Below are positions 38,495-48,507 of a stretch of 64,000 nucleotides of DNA, piece after piece (positions within the stretch are counted from its first letter, which is position 1; every line of letters begins with the position of its first letter). The DNA is from Thermohalobaculum sp039028795 (GTDB lineage Bacteria > Pseudomonadota > Alphaproteobacteria > Rhodobacterales > Rhodobacteraceae), in assembly GCA_039028795.1 (NCBI GenBank), contig JBCCHJ010000002.1, positions 169,250 to 233,249 on the forward strand. The letters run 5' to 3'. A model generated the notes under the pieces. That model did no database searches and was not told the origin of the DNA. It saw only the letters and a program-made list of their open reading frames with translations. Position numbers and translations under genes: made by a program.

Positions 38495-41400
38495 CTACGT
38501 CTCTTCCCAAGGTGCCTGGTCTAAAGGCTCGGCGACGATTTCGGCGCGGATATCGCTGGAGAAGCCTTCATCCAGATACGGCTCGCTGAAGGCGGTCCGG
38601 ACCAAGTCCATGCGCAGCACTTTACCGCGCGCACCTGGCTTTAGCGTGACGAGGGCACGCTGCCGGCCCGGCGCGAAGACAATCTTGTCCACGATATTGT
38701 CGCTGGCCGAACTTTCCTCGATGTCCAGCCAGGGGGTTTCTTCCAACCGCCAGCGCTTGACTTCGATGCCATCGGGATCCGTCTCGGTCAGTTCCTGTGG
38801 CAGCGGACGGGTACGGCTCATCGGCTCGGAGCTGTCGATCAGCACCGCGGCAGGTTGCGGCGTGGCTGCGGGGTTCGCTTGCTCCCAAAAGACAACGATG
38901 CGCGCGGCCTCTGGCACCTCCATCGGCTCCAGCCCAGCATCGATCAGCGCGTTGTCGAATTCAGGCCCTTGTGGCGGTCTGCTGGCGAAGACTGGATCAT
39001 TGCCGATCGCCTGCAGCACGCCAGGGCTGACTGCGCGATGCTCGGTCACCGTGGCCTGGAAATCGATCGCGAAGTGTTCAACGGTGCTGAACTGGCCGGT
39101 GGAGAATGCAAGACGATAGACCAGATCGCCCACCGTGTTTACCGGAACCGAGAAGTCCACGCTTTCGATATCAATGATGTAGTCGGTGTAAGGATCGAGC
39201 GGGATCGGAATTTCAACCAAGGAATGACGTACCCGGTCTTCGTCCACATTCACGCAGGGACCGCTTTCCTTCAGGACATCCAGCAGGACGGCCTCGAAGG
39301 GTGACAGAACCGTGGCCTTCACATTTTCCAATGTCGTCGGATTGATTGGGATCGGATGGGTCGCACCCGGTTCATCGACCTGTCGGAAGGATGCGGCCTT
39401 CACCCGGATGCGCAGCTCTTTGCCATAGGCGGCATAGAGCGCATCGACATTGTTGGTCGCGAAGACCAGCCGCGGATTGTCATGGCCGAAGACATGGGAC
39501 TCACCCTCGGCGGGCAATGTGCACAGGAGCCATGGGTCGAGCCGCGCCGGCGGGGCGTTGTCGGTGCGGAACCAGAACGTTGCCTCTTCGGTTTTTTCGT
39601 CGCTCAGATTGCCACTTGAATCCTTAGCGACACCTTTGTTGACCAGCGTTACCCGATAGGATGAATTCGGGAACAGCATCGCGACATCTGCGCTGTCGGC
39701 ACTGAGGAAGGTTTCCAGAACCTTCCGGTCTTTTTCGATTTCGGTCGTATCCCAGCTTTCGCGGTCTGCCTCGCTCCACCGCGTCAGTTCGATTGCACCG
39801 ATGTAGTAGGGCCGCCCTTCCTGTTCGAAGCGCCAGGCCTGTTTTTCGTCCAGGTACAGCACCCCGACGCGGAACCGGGTTGTCCCGTCCGGCGGCTCGA
39901 GCTTTACGCAGACCGGCTGACGCGGCGAAAGCCGCGTTTGGCCATAAAGCACGGCGTGATAGACATCTTCGAACCACGGCCCGTTCACATCGATCCAGCG
40001 CGCGGGCAGGCTTGTGACCGCCAGAAGATCCGAGACTTTCACGGGCCGGACGCCCAGCACATTGCCGTCATCATCCAGGTAGTGGATCATCATCCCCCGG
40101 CCGGTGCCCTGCTCGTCATTCAGCAGACCGCGGTTCACCCACATCAGAATATGGCCGCGGATGAACGGCTCGCTGTCGACTTCGATCACGTCAGAGAGCG
40201 GTCCATGCTTGTGACCGAGTTCGGCTAGCCGATCGGCGACCTCGTCACTGCGGCTGCGGTCGCCGAAGACCACTGGCTTGCCGGTGTCCCAAAGCGGAGA
40301 GGCCAGCACCCGGCCCGGGCAGCGCGGCCCATCCGGATTGTCCGGGTTTATGCCGCCCGTTGCGGGTGTGTTTGTCACGGCAGACGCCGCGAGACCGCTT
40401 GAGGCCGATAATAACGCACTTCGGTCGATCGAGAGCCCAAGCTCGATCCGCATTGCCGCATCGGACAGATTTAACTTCTCTGCCGTCAGGGTATCGGCAG
40501 GACCAACGCCGCCGAACGATCCGGCGACTGCCGCATCCACGCGGGCGCGTTCGGCTGTGCGGCGTGCCCGGGCGCCGATCAGCGTTGAGAGATCAGACCG
40601 CTCTGCCTCCAATGTGCTCAAACGCGAATTGAGCGTTCCGTCGCCCAGGGACAGACCCGCAATCGCCGGCTGCCGCGCCACTGCGGACAGTTCACCGCGG
40701 GCAATCGTCGAACTCGGTTGCCGGAGCGGGACGGCTAGTTCTTCGCGCAATGGCAGGTCAGTGAGAGTCTGGCCAGCCGGGATCCTGGCGGGAACGCGCT
40801 GGGGCGGCGCGTCGCCGGTGTTGCTGAAGTCCGGCGCACAATTCACCAGCCCGCCCTCGATGATTGCCGGTATGATCCCGCGCAGCTTGTCGAGATCGAT
40901 GTCGCCCGTGCGCCAAGTTTCGTGAATGTGCAGATGTCCATCAGGCGGCGAGGATCGGCGGGTGTCCGGCGGGTCGGGCCATGCCACGCCATCGACATCC
41001 CAACCTTCGGGCGAAGGTCCAAGCCGTTCTTCATGGAAGGTCCAGAGCACCGGTGCTGCGGGTGCAGCGGGATCGCAAACCGTGCCCCACCGTTCGCGCA
41101 CTGTCTCTTCCAGGACTTCCGAACGTTCAAAGGCTTTGGGCGTGGGGTTCGGTCTCCAATTCAGAACGCTGAGATGACAGACCAGGTTTTCACCCTCGAC
41201 GGGTTCCTGCGCCCAGAAGGTGGAAGGCTTGTTGCCCGGCAGAACGATGTCGGTGGCCGGATTATTGTCGGCATCGAAACGCTCGATCGTGATGCTCTGT
41301 AGCTCGTACTTATAAGCAATGCCGCCGCGATCATTGAAGCCACCTGTCGGCGCACCGGTGCTGCCGCCCGGCGTCTCACCCAGCACGTCCACGCCGGCAC

Positions 41401-44400
41401 TGGCCAGGACCGGCGGCATATCCATTGTGATGACCGGAATGGCGTCGATGGGAACAACCGGCAAACCGCTGGGCGGAGTGGCCGCGTCGTCCTTCACCAA
41501 GTCTGCGATCTTGTTGTCGATCCCGCGGTCGACGCCCGTGCCTTCGACCAATGCAGGGGACCGGCTGACCAATGCGGCGCCATTGAAGAGATCGGGTGGG
41601 CCGGGAACGAACGGGCTTTCTTCGCCGATATGAAAGTCAACGCAGCCCTTGATGGTGAAGAAGAAGAGATCCAGCTCGCCGCACACCTCGCCGTCGATGC
41701 GGCTGACGCGCGAGCCATCGGGCTTTTCGCCCACCTGCGCGCTGAGCGCGGCCGAGGCGGAGAGGCTGATGATGAAGAGTTTCAGCTCGCCCCTTAAGTA
41801 GAGTACCCCGCCAACGTAGAAAGGTTGGAAGCCGAGGATCGCGTTAAAGCCGGCCGTAACCTTCAGATAGAGATTGATAGAGGTGTTGCCCCAGATGATC
41901 GACACCTCAAGTCCCGCGCCGATGCCGAAGCCTTGGATTGGCCCGATGCTGGGCAGGCTTCCGCCTGGGCTGTAGGAGGGAATCCCGTGGCCGGAGAACA
42001 TGACGTAACCCGACCCGTCGAACACCCCTAAAATCGAGGCGCGGATTGGCCCTGGCAGCGGATTACCTTGAAGGTCATTGCCTGTGAAGCTGCCAAGATA
42101 GACATGCCAGAACTTGGGTTTCTTAAGGTCGAAAAATGCCTCGATCGGGATCTGAATCTCGACCAGCGGGTCAATTTCGAAATCGATCGACAGCCCGATC
42201 GATAGAGTTTCGCGCCCGAAATCAAGGTCGATGACGCAAAGGAACGTGCCTTCGGCGTTCTTGTCCTTCAAGCCCGGAACAGCGGCCAACAGGTTCGCCT
42301 TGACCATCAAGAGAACGCGCGGGCCGGGCAGTTCCAGGATGAACATGCCCTTCACGTTGAAAATTATCGGACTGCCCATGGTGCCGAGCAGGATGCCTGC
42401 GCCGAAGGCCCAGCTGTCGACATCGGTTTTCCAGGCGTCGAGATTGGTGGGCGAGCCTTGCGCCCTGTTCTTCAACCAGTCCAGCGCTGGGGTCAGCGAG
42501 CTGATACCATCCTCGTTGCGCGCATAGTGCATCGCGAAGAGGCCGGTGAACCCATATATACCGAAGCCCGAAGCGGCCAGTGGAATGGCCACCGGCAGTT
42601 CGATTTCCAGCGTCACGGCAACGCCTGTCGCAGGACCACCTTCGCTTTCGGGGATGTTGGCAACGGCGAGGCCCGCCGCGATGCGCATCTTCACGGGGAC
42701 CAAGCGCACATCCACCATGCCCTTGATTTCGGTGGCACCGCCGGAGTTATTAAGCTCCATATAACCGGTGCCCTCGATCACACCGGGAACCTTCAGCCCT
42801 GCCTTGAACGCGGTCAACTCCGGCGGGCCAAGCGGTGAGACCGGAAGACGCACGCGAGCGCGCTCGATCGAAACCACACCAAGATCGACGGCAAAGCCAA
42901 GGTCGATCTCGAACGTCATCGGGTTGGTACGTGCGATCCGCGCGCCTAAAACTTGCAGGATCTGGCCCAACGGATCGGCAACCCTGACCGCACCGGAACC
43001 CGATAGATCGATGCTGTAGCCTTTCGACTTGTCGAAGACAGGACGGAACTGAAACGCCCCGCCCCCGCCTGGTGGTTGACCGAAGCTGAGGCCGATCGCC
43101 TTATAGCGCACTGTCAGCGGGTTGGTGCGCGGGATCTCGATCAAGCTGGTTCCGCCAAGCTCGACATCCATCGAGATCGCGGTTTCCACGTCGAAGAGAA
43201 GCGAAACCTGCCAAAGGTCGCCCTGCCGACGGAACGCGCCTTCCCCTCCGAAGAGAACCACACGCTCGACCGTCAAGAACCCGGCCTGGGCCAGCCCAGT
43301 CGCGACGCCGACAACCGCGCCCGTGACGGCCAAGGCCGCGACACTGCCGTCCGATGGTTCGTCCGGCGACAGCTCTGACAAGAGCGGCGTGAACACCATT
43401 GTCATGCCAAGCAGGTTTAGGCCCAGATTTGGCTGCGTGACCGGCGTCTGGGTCGGCAAGGCACCCGCCTTCAGCAGGCCGTCCTTGTCCGCCGGATCGG
43501 CGCCAATATAGAGCTTCACCTCATCCGACTGGCTGGCAGGATCGGTCTGATAGAGGAACAGGAAATCCGTGATCCCGTCCGAGGGATTATTGCCGAGCCC
43601 CTGCAGACTGGGCGCCGATGTGGCGGCGTTGTTCTGCAGCATGCTTTCCATGCCGGTCTGGAAATCGATCTGGCCGGAAAGTTCCAACGCCACGAACTGA
43701 TCGCGCACGATCCGCACTTTGAGACGGGCGGATCGAAACCAATCTGGCGTCGACGGCTGGCTGGGCGGCTGGTCGGTGATGACCGGCGGGGGCGGCGGTG
43801 GCCGGACTGCGTCGCGCTCTGCCGTCCCAGTTATGACCGCGCCTGGCAGATTGACCGAGAAATCTCGAATTTCGGCATTCCACCAGCGAGGCCGCGGATC
43901 GCCCTGGGTCGACCACTGGTTCCGCCATGACACGGTATAAGTGACGCCCGCTGGCAGTTTTGCAGCCACAAATTGCGGGCTGTAATGCTCATTGAGCAGC
44001 GCCTCCAGTCCCGCGGCGCGGCGCTGGCTTAAGAGCCAGTTGTACTGTGCTTTAACGCTGTTGTTTGCGTTATTGTCGATGCTCGCCGTGCCCTCGATCG
44101 TGACATTGCGCGGCGAAATCCGCGAAAGGACATGATCCCAATGTTCGTTGAACGGCTCGGCGCCAGGCTCCCATCCTGAGTTTTCATTGGGGAACAGCGC
44201 CTTCTTGTGCCGAATATTACCGCGGGTCCTTGAATAGGTAATCGGGTCGGCGGTGGGCGGTGCCAGCTTGGGCGGGGTGTCGAAACGGAAGTAGGCTTTG
44301 AGCGACGTGATCACATCATCGGGCAGCCGTGCTTCAATCGATTTCATGTCGCCGCCGACAAGTGGAATATCGACGCTGGCGCCTGTTACCGGCGGGCCAC

Positions 44401-45877
44401 CATTGATGATCCACTCGGTCCCGCTAGGCGTGCTTGGCATCGCAAGGTCAACGCGGATCTGCCCGCCCTGCCGGTTATCGTTCAAGAGCCGCAGCGCCGG
44501 AGCCGCCATGGATTGCCCGTCGCGCATTATCGAGGTGGTGGCGATCCGGGCCGGTAGTGGCTCGCCTGGAGGTGGCGCTATCGACGGCGTCGGACGGCGC
44601 GAGGCAGTTATGGTAAGCGTGGCCTGCTTTTGCGGGGCGCTGGCATCGGTGGCAGCGATTGTAATCGTCTTCGTTCCCGATGCGGGGATCGTCACGTCAT
44701 GGACAACGCCAGCCTGCGGTCCCGATCCCTGATCGACGGTAACGCTATATGGTGCGCGCCCGCCGCGGACATCCACCGCCATGCGCGTCATTTCCGGCAG
44801 CACAGCCGTCGCCGTATTGCCAGTTTTTATAATCCCGATCCCACGGCCGTCGCTGGTGAAGAAATTCGCGCCCAGGACAAGGTCGCCCGAGCCCTGATTG
44901 ATCACTGCGACATCGAAATCACCGGTAAGCCCGCTGGAGTTACCCAGACCAATCAGAAGGTTCTCGACACCGGCATTGACGGCAAAATCCTCTGCGCCAT
45001 TGGGCGCAAAGAAGATCCGCACCTCGGGCAGATAGAGGCCGGTCCATGCCTCGTCGAACCCAAACTGGCTTAGAACCTCTGGCGGGGTATATCCCTGAGA
45101 AAGATCAAGATAAGCCGAGCGGAAGCCAAAACCCACGACCTGTCCGTCACCAATGAAGGCGTGATGCGGCTCCATCGTGATAAGCTCAGCGGCATCCAAC
45201 GCACCGGGATCATCGAGGCCGCTGGCACCAAGCGACACGAGACACACATCCATCTGCGCCGCCGCATCGATACCCTGGGTGACGTGGAGTTTGATCTTCG
45301 GCAGGTTGAAGACGACATCCTGCCGACTGGAATGCGGTATGAGCAGACCATCTGGCCGCATCTCTGCTGGCTTCAGAAATGGCGGACGCAGTTCGATCCC
45401 CGCAAGGACCAGATCAAGAGTGAAGCCCGTGTTCGGATAATCCGATGGCGGCGGATTGATCGGTGGCGGGTCCAGCGCATCCAGGACATCGCGCACGGCC
45501 TGGAAGGTTGCATCGCCGCCCGGGACCGAGTTCACGCCATTGACGATGATTGCGCCGGCAGCCCGGGGAACGGTCAGTGAGAACTCGACCCGGCTGTCGG
45601 TTACATCGAGCCAAGGCTCGGTTCGGTTCGGCTGGTTGCGCGGGTGACCTTCCTGGTTTGCCGCGCCTGCAGTCAGCGTGCCCGTCGACGGATCGAAGGT
45701 TGGTAGATCGACATCGCCCGAGAATCGACCGATCCCTCGAATGACGATCCCCGCCGGGCTGGTCGCCGTTTCGTAGCTTTCGACATAGATGACCGACAGA
45801 ACAGCATGCCATGGCGTCGTCTCGCCCCGCAAAATGTACGGACGCACAAGATCGACAAGCGCCAGATCGAACGGCAT
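38495..45877 (-). CDS. Giant-trio protein A, 2460 aa, multidomain with OmpA-C-like and long beta-rich region
   Basis: A protein of 2460 aa, one of the largest genes here, with AGGAGG 8 nt before its ATG and no signal peptide. Segments seen: Ig-like (about 365-430, GGRAPYSVTVDQGSG); OmpA-C-like (about 585-640, NVTIEGTASIDNNANN...LSQRRAAGLEALL); a long region of alternating hydrophobic strands (about 885-1415) with EAFFDLKKPKFWHVYLGSF at 1246-1265; a helical stretch (about 1746-1786, LNSRLSTLEAERSDLSTLIG); and C-terminal Ig-like strands (about 2060-2260). Together these suggest a large envelope or surface structure, but no transport signal is visible. First gene of the trio. Confidence 0.78.
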   Translation of the reverse strand: MPFDLALVDLVRPYILRGETTPWHAVLSVIYVESYETATSPAGIVIRGIGRFSGDVDLPTFDPSTGTLTAGAANQEGHPRNQPNRTEPWLDVTDSRVEFSLTVPRAAGAIIVNGVNSVPGGDATFQAVRDVLDALDPPPINPPPSDYPNTGFTLDLVLAGIELRPPFLKPAEMRPDGLLIPHSSRQDVVFNLPKIKLHVTQGIDAAAQMDVCLVSLGASGLDDPGALDAAELITMEPHHAFIGDGQVVGFGFRSAYLDLSQGYTPPEVLSQFGFDEAWTGLYLPEVRIFFAPNGAEDFAVNAGVENLLIGLGNSSGLTGDFDVAVINQGSGDLVLGANFFTSDGRGIGIIKTGNTATAVLPEMTRMAVDVRGGRAPYSVTVDQGSGPQAGVVHDVTIPASGTKTITIAATDASAPQKQATLTITASRRPTPSIAPPPGEPLPARIATTSIMRDGQSMAAPALRLLNDNRQGGQIRVDLAMPSTPSGTEWIINGGPPVTGASVDIPLVGGDMKSIEARLPDDVITSLKAYFRFDTPPKLAPPTADPITYSRTRGNIRHKKALFPNENSGWEPGAEPFNEHWDHVLSRISPRNVTIEGTASIDNNANNSVKAQYNWLLSQRRAAGLEALLNEHYSPQFVAAKLPAGVTYTVSWRNQWSTQGDPRPRWWNAEIRDFSVNLPGAVITGTAERDAVRPPPPPPVITDQPPSQPSTPDWFRSARLKVRIVRDQFVALELSGQIDFQTGMESMLQNNAATSAPSLQGLGNNPSDGITDFLFLYQTDPASQSDEVKLYIGADPADKDGLLKAGALPTQTPVTQPNLGLNLLGMTMVFTPLLSELSPDEPSDGSVAALAVTGAVVGVATGLAQAGFLTVERVVLFGGEGAFRRQGDLWQVSLLFDVETAISMDVELGGTSLIEIPRTNPLTVRYKAIGLSFGQPPGGGGAFQFRPVFDKSKGYSIDLSGSGAVRVADPLGQILQVLGARIARTNPMTFEIDLGFAVDLGVVSIERARVRLPVSPLGPPELTAFKAGLKVPGVIEGTGYMELNNSGGATEIKGMVDVRLVPVKMRIAAGLAVANIPESEGGPATGVAVTLEIELPVAIPLAASGFGIYGFTGLFAMHYARNEDGISSLTPALDWLKNRAQGSPTNLDAWKTDVDSWAFGAGILLGTMGSPIIFNVKGMFILELPGPRVLLMVKANLLAAVPGLKDKNAEGTFLCVIDLDFGRETLSIGLSIDFEIDPLVEIQIPIEAFFDLKKPKFWHVYLGSFTGNDLQGNPLPGPIRASILGVFDGSGYVMFSGHGIPSYSPGGSLPSIGPIQGFGIGAGLEVSIIWGNTSINLYLKVTAGFNAILGFQPFYVGGVLYLRGELKLFIISLSASAALSAQVGEKPDGSRVSRIDGEVCGELDLFFFTIKGCVDFHIGEESPFVPGPPDLFNGAALVSRSPALVEGTGVDRGIDNKIADLVKDDAATPPSGLPVVPIDAIPVITMDMPPVLASAGVDVLGETPGGSTGAPTGGFNDRGGIAYKYELQSITIERFDADNNPATDIVLPGNKPSTFWAQEPVEGENLVCHLSVLNWRPNPTPKAFERSEVLEETVRERWGTVCDPAAPAAPVLWTFHEERLGPSPEGWDVDGVAWPDPPDTRRSSPPDGHLHIHETWRTGDIDLDKLRGIIPAIIEGGLVNCAPDFSNTGDAPPQRVPARIPAGQTLTDLPLREELAVPLRQPSSTIARGELSAVARQPAIAGLSLGDGTLNSRLSTLEAERSDLSTLIGARARRTAERARVDAAVAGSFGGVGPADTLTAEKLNLSDAAMRIELGLSIDRSALLSASSGLAASAVTNTPATGGINPDNPDGPRCPGRVLASPLWDTGKPVVFGDRSRSDEVADRLAELGHKHGPLSDVIEVDSEPFIRGHILMWVNRGLLNDEQGTGRGMMIHYLDDDGNVLGVRPVKVSDLLAVTSLPARWIDVNGPWFEDVYHAVLYGQTRLSPRQPVCVKLEPPDGTTRFRVGVLYLDEKQAWRFEQEGRPYYIGAIELTRWSEADRESWDTTEIEKDRKVLETFLSADSADVAMLFPNSSYRVTLVNKGVAKDSSGNLSDEKTEEATFWFRTDNAPPARLDPWLLCTLPAEGESHVFGHDNPRLVFATNNVDALYAAYGKELRIRVKAASFRQVDEPGATHPIPINPTTLENVKATVLSPFEAVLLDVLKESGPCVNVDEDRVRHSLVEIPIPLDPYTDYIIDIESVDFSVPVNTVGDLVYRLAFSTGQFSTVEHFAIDFQATVTEHRAVSPGVLQAIGNDPVFASRPPQGPEFDNALIDAGLEPMEVPEAARIVVFWEQANPAATPQPAAVLIDSSEPMSRTRPLPQELTETDPDGIEVKRWRLEETPWLDIEESSASDNIVDKIVFAPGRQRALVTLKPGARGKVLRMDLVRTAFSEPYLDEGFSSDIRAEIVAEPLDQAPWEET

Positions 45878-46078
45878 GAGCTAATCCTCCTGGAAATGAT
45901 CCAGTGGACGCTGAAAAGCACTATTGCGAATACACTTCGATTACTTGGAGAATGGGAACATCTTACTTGATGGATGTCAACCCGCGGTGCGGGCTTTGAA
46001 AAATGACTTCAGGGTTTTAAGATTTCGTCAGTGCAAATGCTGGGAAAACTTGCCTGATATCTACGGCTGCGGCATCTG
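45878..46078. promoter_or_regulatory. Upstream region of the giant-gene trio
   Basis: About 200 AT-richer bases before the first giant gene. It must hold the trio promoter unless transcription reads through from the VOC gene, which points the same way. A short hairpin CCCGC/GCGGG (45981-45993) could terminate the VOC transcript. No recognised operator. Confidence 0.4.
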
Positions 46079-46537
46079 CTATTTGACCGGTCGTTCTCCT
46101 AAATGCTGCATAAAGCGCAGCAGATACCCGTCAGGATCCTGCAAAAGAAACTCTGCCTGACCATTTTCGATGTCGTCCTGGCGATACCATGCCTCGCGCA
46201 GCGGATCGAATAGCGTCAGCTTGTGGGATTCTGTCCGCACGTGCAGCGCATATACATCCGCGACTTCGATCTGAAAGTTGATGCCGCGGCCGAACGGGTA
46301 TTGCATCGGGCCCGTGAACCATCCGTCTTCGAGGTCATCAGGCATTTCGTCCAGCATGATTTGGGCGTGGCCCATCTCGATGTAGGCGACGCGGTTTTCC
46401 GGGCGTGCGAACTTCACCTGAAAACCAAGGGTATCGACATAAAAGGCCAGCGAGGCATCCAGATCGCGGACAGCCAATTCCGGCACCATTACAGACCAAT
46501 GTTCAGGGTCGGTTATGAATTGGTCTTCGTGCGGCAC
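46079..46537 (-). CDS. VOC-superfamily (glyoxalase/bleomycin-resistance-like) protein
   Basis: A protein of 152 aa from a GTG start at 46537, chosen because AGAGAGGA lies 8 nt upstream; longer frames have no such site. VOC pattern: WSVMVPELAVRDLDASLAFYVDTLGFQVKFARPE, later INFQIEVADVYAL and EFLLQDPDGYLLRF. The terminal Asp-Gly-Tyr region is typical of the fold. Metal ligands His in EHWSV and Glu in AEFLLQ are possible. Substrate unknown; it may be a dioxygenase, lyase or binding protein. Confidence 0.85.
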   Translation of the reverse strand: MPHEDQFITDPEHWSVMVPELAVRDLDASLAFYVDTLGFQVKFARPENRVAYIEMGHAQIMLDEMPDDLEDGWFTGPMQYPFGRGINFQIEVADVYALHVRTESHKLTLFDPLREAWYRQDDIENGQAEFLLQDPDGYLLRFMQHLGERPVK

Positions 46538-46670
46538 GTTCGGGTCCTCTCTGCGTCGGTACAGGAGAGGTGATATTAAGGCATTTCGCATGTTCATCAC
46601 ATAGGCCCCTTCTGAGGAAGCCCGACGATCCTTAGGCTGACGGAAAGTCGTTCAGCTGCGGGAGAAGACA

Positions 46671-47663
46671 ATGACCGGAAAAACTATTTGCGTGGCTGGG
46701 GCCAGCGGGCTGGTCGGTGCGAACATCACGCGGGCCGCATTGGCCCGGGGTTATGCTGTAAACGGGACCATGCGGGACACCGTTGCCCCGGACAAGGTGC
46801 CGTATCTGCAGGCATTGGAGGGGTCCGAAATGCTGTCGCTCTTCCAGGCGGATATGGCGGCAGAGGATGGTTGGGACGATGCCCTGACCGGTGCCGACGC
46901 TGTGTTCATCGCGTGCCTGATCCCGACCTACAAAGGCCCGACGGGCAAACCGGCAAAGGAGATGGAGGATGAACAGGGCTATGCCGAGATTATCATGCCC
47001 ACCGTCAATGGCTGCCTGAACATCATGCGGGCTGCCGGGCGGCAAGGCGTGAAAAATATCATCATCTGTTCATCGACCAGCAGCACCAATCCGATCCCTC
47101 CGGTGGCGAAGAAGAACGAAGTTGATCACTGGTCCGATGCTGATCAGCAGTGCCGGGACAAGAAGTATACCTCGGCGACCAAGACGGTGATGGAAAAGGC
47201 AGCTATGGATCTGGCCGCCCGGCAGGACCAGCGGTTGGTGATTATGCTGCCGACTTTGATGCTTGGCCCGATGGTGATGCCTGGACATGCCCAGGCCGGA
47301 TTCATGGGACAGCTTGCGAAGCTGGTGCGTGGCGAGACCGGGCGGCACCAGGCGGTTCCGAACGATTCAAGCTCGATGGCGCATATTCACGATGTCGCGG
47401 CGTTGTTTCTGGCGGCTTATGAAAACCCCGCCGCGTCCGGGCGATATTTCGGCGTTTATGACAGCTGGCATTGGAATGACATCTATGGGGTCTTGAAGGG
47501 CCTGGTCCCGGCGTCGGGCCTGCCCGCGCCATTCGAAGGTGAAAAGGCGGCACCCACCGGGTTTGACTTTAAAAGACGCGACAGTCTGGGAGTCAATATG
47601 CGGGATATTCCGACGCTGCTGCGTGATGCGGTGGATTGGATAAAGTCCGATCCGTTTGCTTAG
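46671..47663 (+). CDS. Extended short-chain dehydrogenase/reductase (NAD(P)-dependent)
   Basis: A protein of 330 aa. The N-terminal nucleotide motif GASGLVGANI (GxxGxxG) and the SSTSS strand are those of extended SDRs such as dihydroflavonol reductases. The catalytic YxxxK is displaced: the sequence reads YTSATKTVMEKAA, with five rather than four steps from Tyr to Lys. The PTLMLGPMVMPG region corresponds to the substrate side. It diverges from the VOC gene. Substrate unknown. Confidence 0.85.
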   Translation: MTGKTICVAGASGLVGANITRAALARGYAVNGTMRDTVAPDKVPYLQALEGSEMLSLFQADMAAEDGWDDALTGADAVFIACLIPTYKGPTGKPAKEMEDEQGYAEIIMPTVNGCLNIMRAAGRQGVKNIIICSSTSSTNPIPPVAKKNEVDHWSDADQQCRDKKYTSATKTVMEKAAMDLAARQDQRLVIMLPTLMLGPMVMPGHAQAGFMGQLAKLVRGETGRHQAVPNDSSSMAHIHDVAALFLAAYENPAASGRYFGVYDSWHWNDIYGVLKGLVPASGLPAPFEGEKAAPTGFDFKRRDSLGVNMRDIPTLLRDAVDWIKSDPFA

Positions 47664-47667
47664 CTTG

Positions 47668-48504
47668 CTATGCTTTGTCGGTCTCTTCACTCAGCAGAAA
47701 CGGCAGTAAGGCCTGAAGGACCCTATCCGGCGCTTCTAATTGTGGCAGGTGGCCGATACCGGACAATTCAATGAATTCGGATCCTGGCATCAGGGCATGG
47801 AGCGCCCTGCCCCGTTCGATAGGAATCCAAGGATCGTCGGCGCCCCAGAGTATCGCCGTCGGACATGAGATATCGCCAAATCTTGGTTCGACTTCCGCCG
47901 TGAACCGGTCGTCCGCCTGGGCGAATTGGCGATAAAAGCTGTCTTTGCCCTGGTCGATCAACCAGGGCGACACCAATTGGTCGAAATCATTCGGGTCGAT
48001 CGGATGCGCCAGCGCGCCTTCGATATAGGCACGGACGACGGCCCCGTGAATGTGCGGCGGCAATCCTTGAAAGGCCGCGACATGCCGGCCGACATGGTCG
48101 AAGAACTCTGACCCCCATGGACGCATGGCGACGACATTCATCAAGGCATAGCGCCTGTATCTTGCGCCATGCAGCAACGCAGCGCGCAATGTGGTCGCGC
48201 CGCCGAAATCATGAGCAACGACCATCGGCTGGTCGAAACCCCAATGGCTCAGCATGTCGGCGAAGATCTGGCCTTGCACATCAAGACCGGTGCGCGGACC
48301 GGCCTGATCCGACCGGCCATATCCGGGCATATCATACCAATGGACATGGAAGTGTTTGGCAAGATCCGGGATCACACGATGCCAGCTAAAGGAAGACCAC
48401 GGCCAGCCATGGGCGAGAACAAGGTCCGGGCCAGATCCGGCGCTGCCCCAGGCAACCTCGCCGGCGGAGGTGCTTACCCGGCCGTCAAGGTTCCAGGTTT
48501 GCAT
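47668..48504 (-). CDS. Alpha/beta hydrolase with an Asp nucleophile (epoxide hydrolase/dehalogenase-like)
   Basis: A protein of 278 aa. The oxyanion-loop motif HGWPWSSFSW, the nucleophile elbow VVAHDFGG with aspartate, WGADDPWIP with the acidic residue, and GIGHLPQLEAP with the catalytic His are all visible. An Asp nucleophile points to epoxide hydrolases or haloalkane dehalogenases rather than serine esterases. It is separated by only 3 bp from the upstream hydratase gene, so the two probably share a transcript. Its stop lies close to the SDR stop. Confidence 0.87.
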   Translation of the reverse strand: MQTWNLDGRVSTSAGEVAWGSAGSGPDLVLAHGWPWSSFSWHRVIPDLAKHFHVHWYDMPGYGRSDQAGPRTGLDVQGQIFADMLSHWGFDQPMVVAHDFGGATTLRAALLHGARYRRYALMNVVAMRPWGSEFFDHVGRHVAAFQGLPPHIHGAVVRAYIEGALAHPIDPNDFDQLVSPWLIDQGKDSFYRQFAQADDRFTAEVEPRFGDISCPTAILWGADDPWIPIERGRALHALMPGSEFIELSGIGHLPQLEAPDRVLQALLPFLLSEETDKA

Positions 48505-48507
48505 CGG

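Noticed and set aside
31511..45877. The giant trio as a prophage or contractile injection system
   Set aside because: No terminase, capsid, sheath, baseplate AAA+ or integrase genes nearby; only superficial similarity to large structural proteins.
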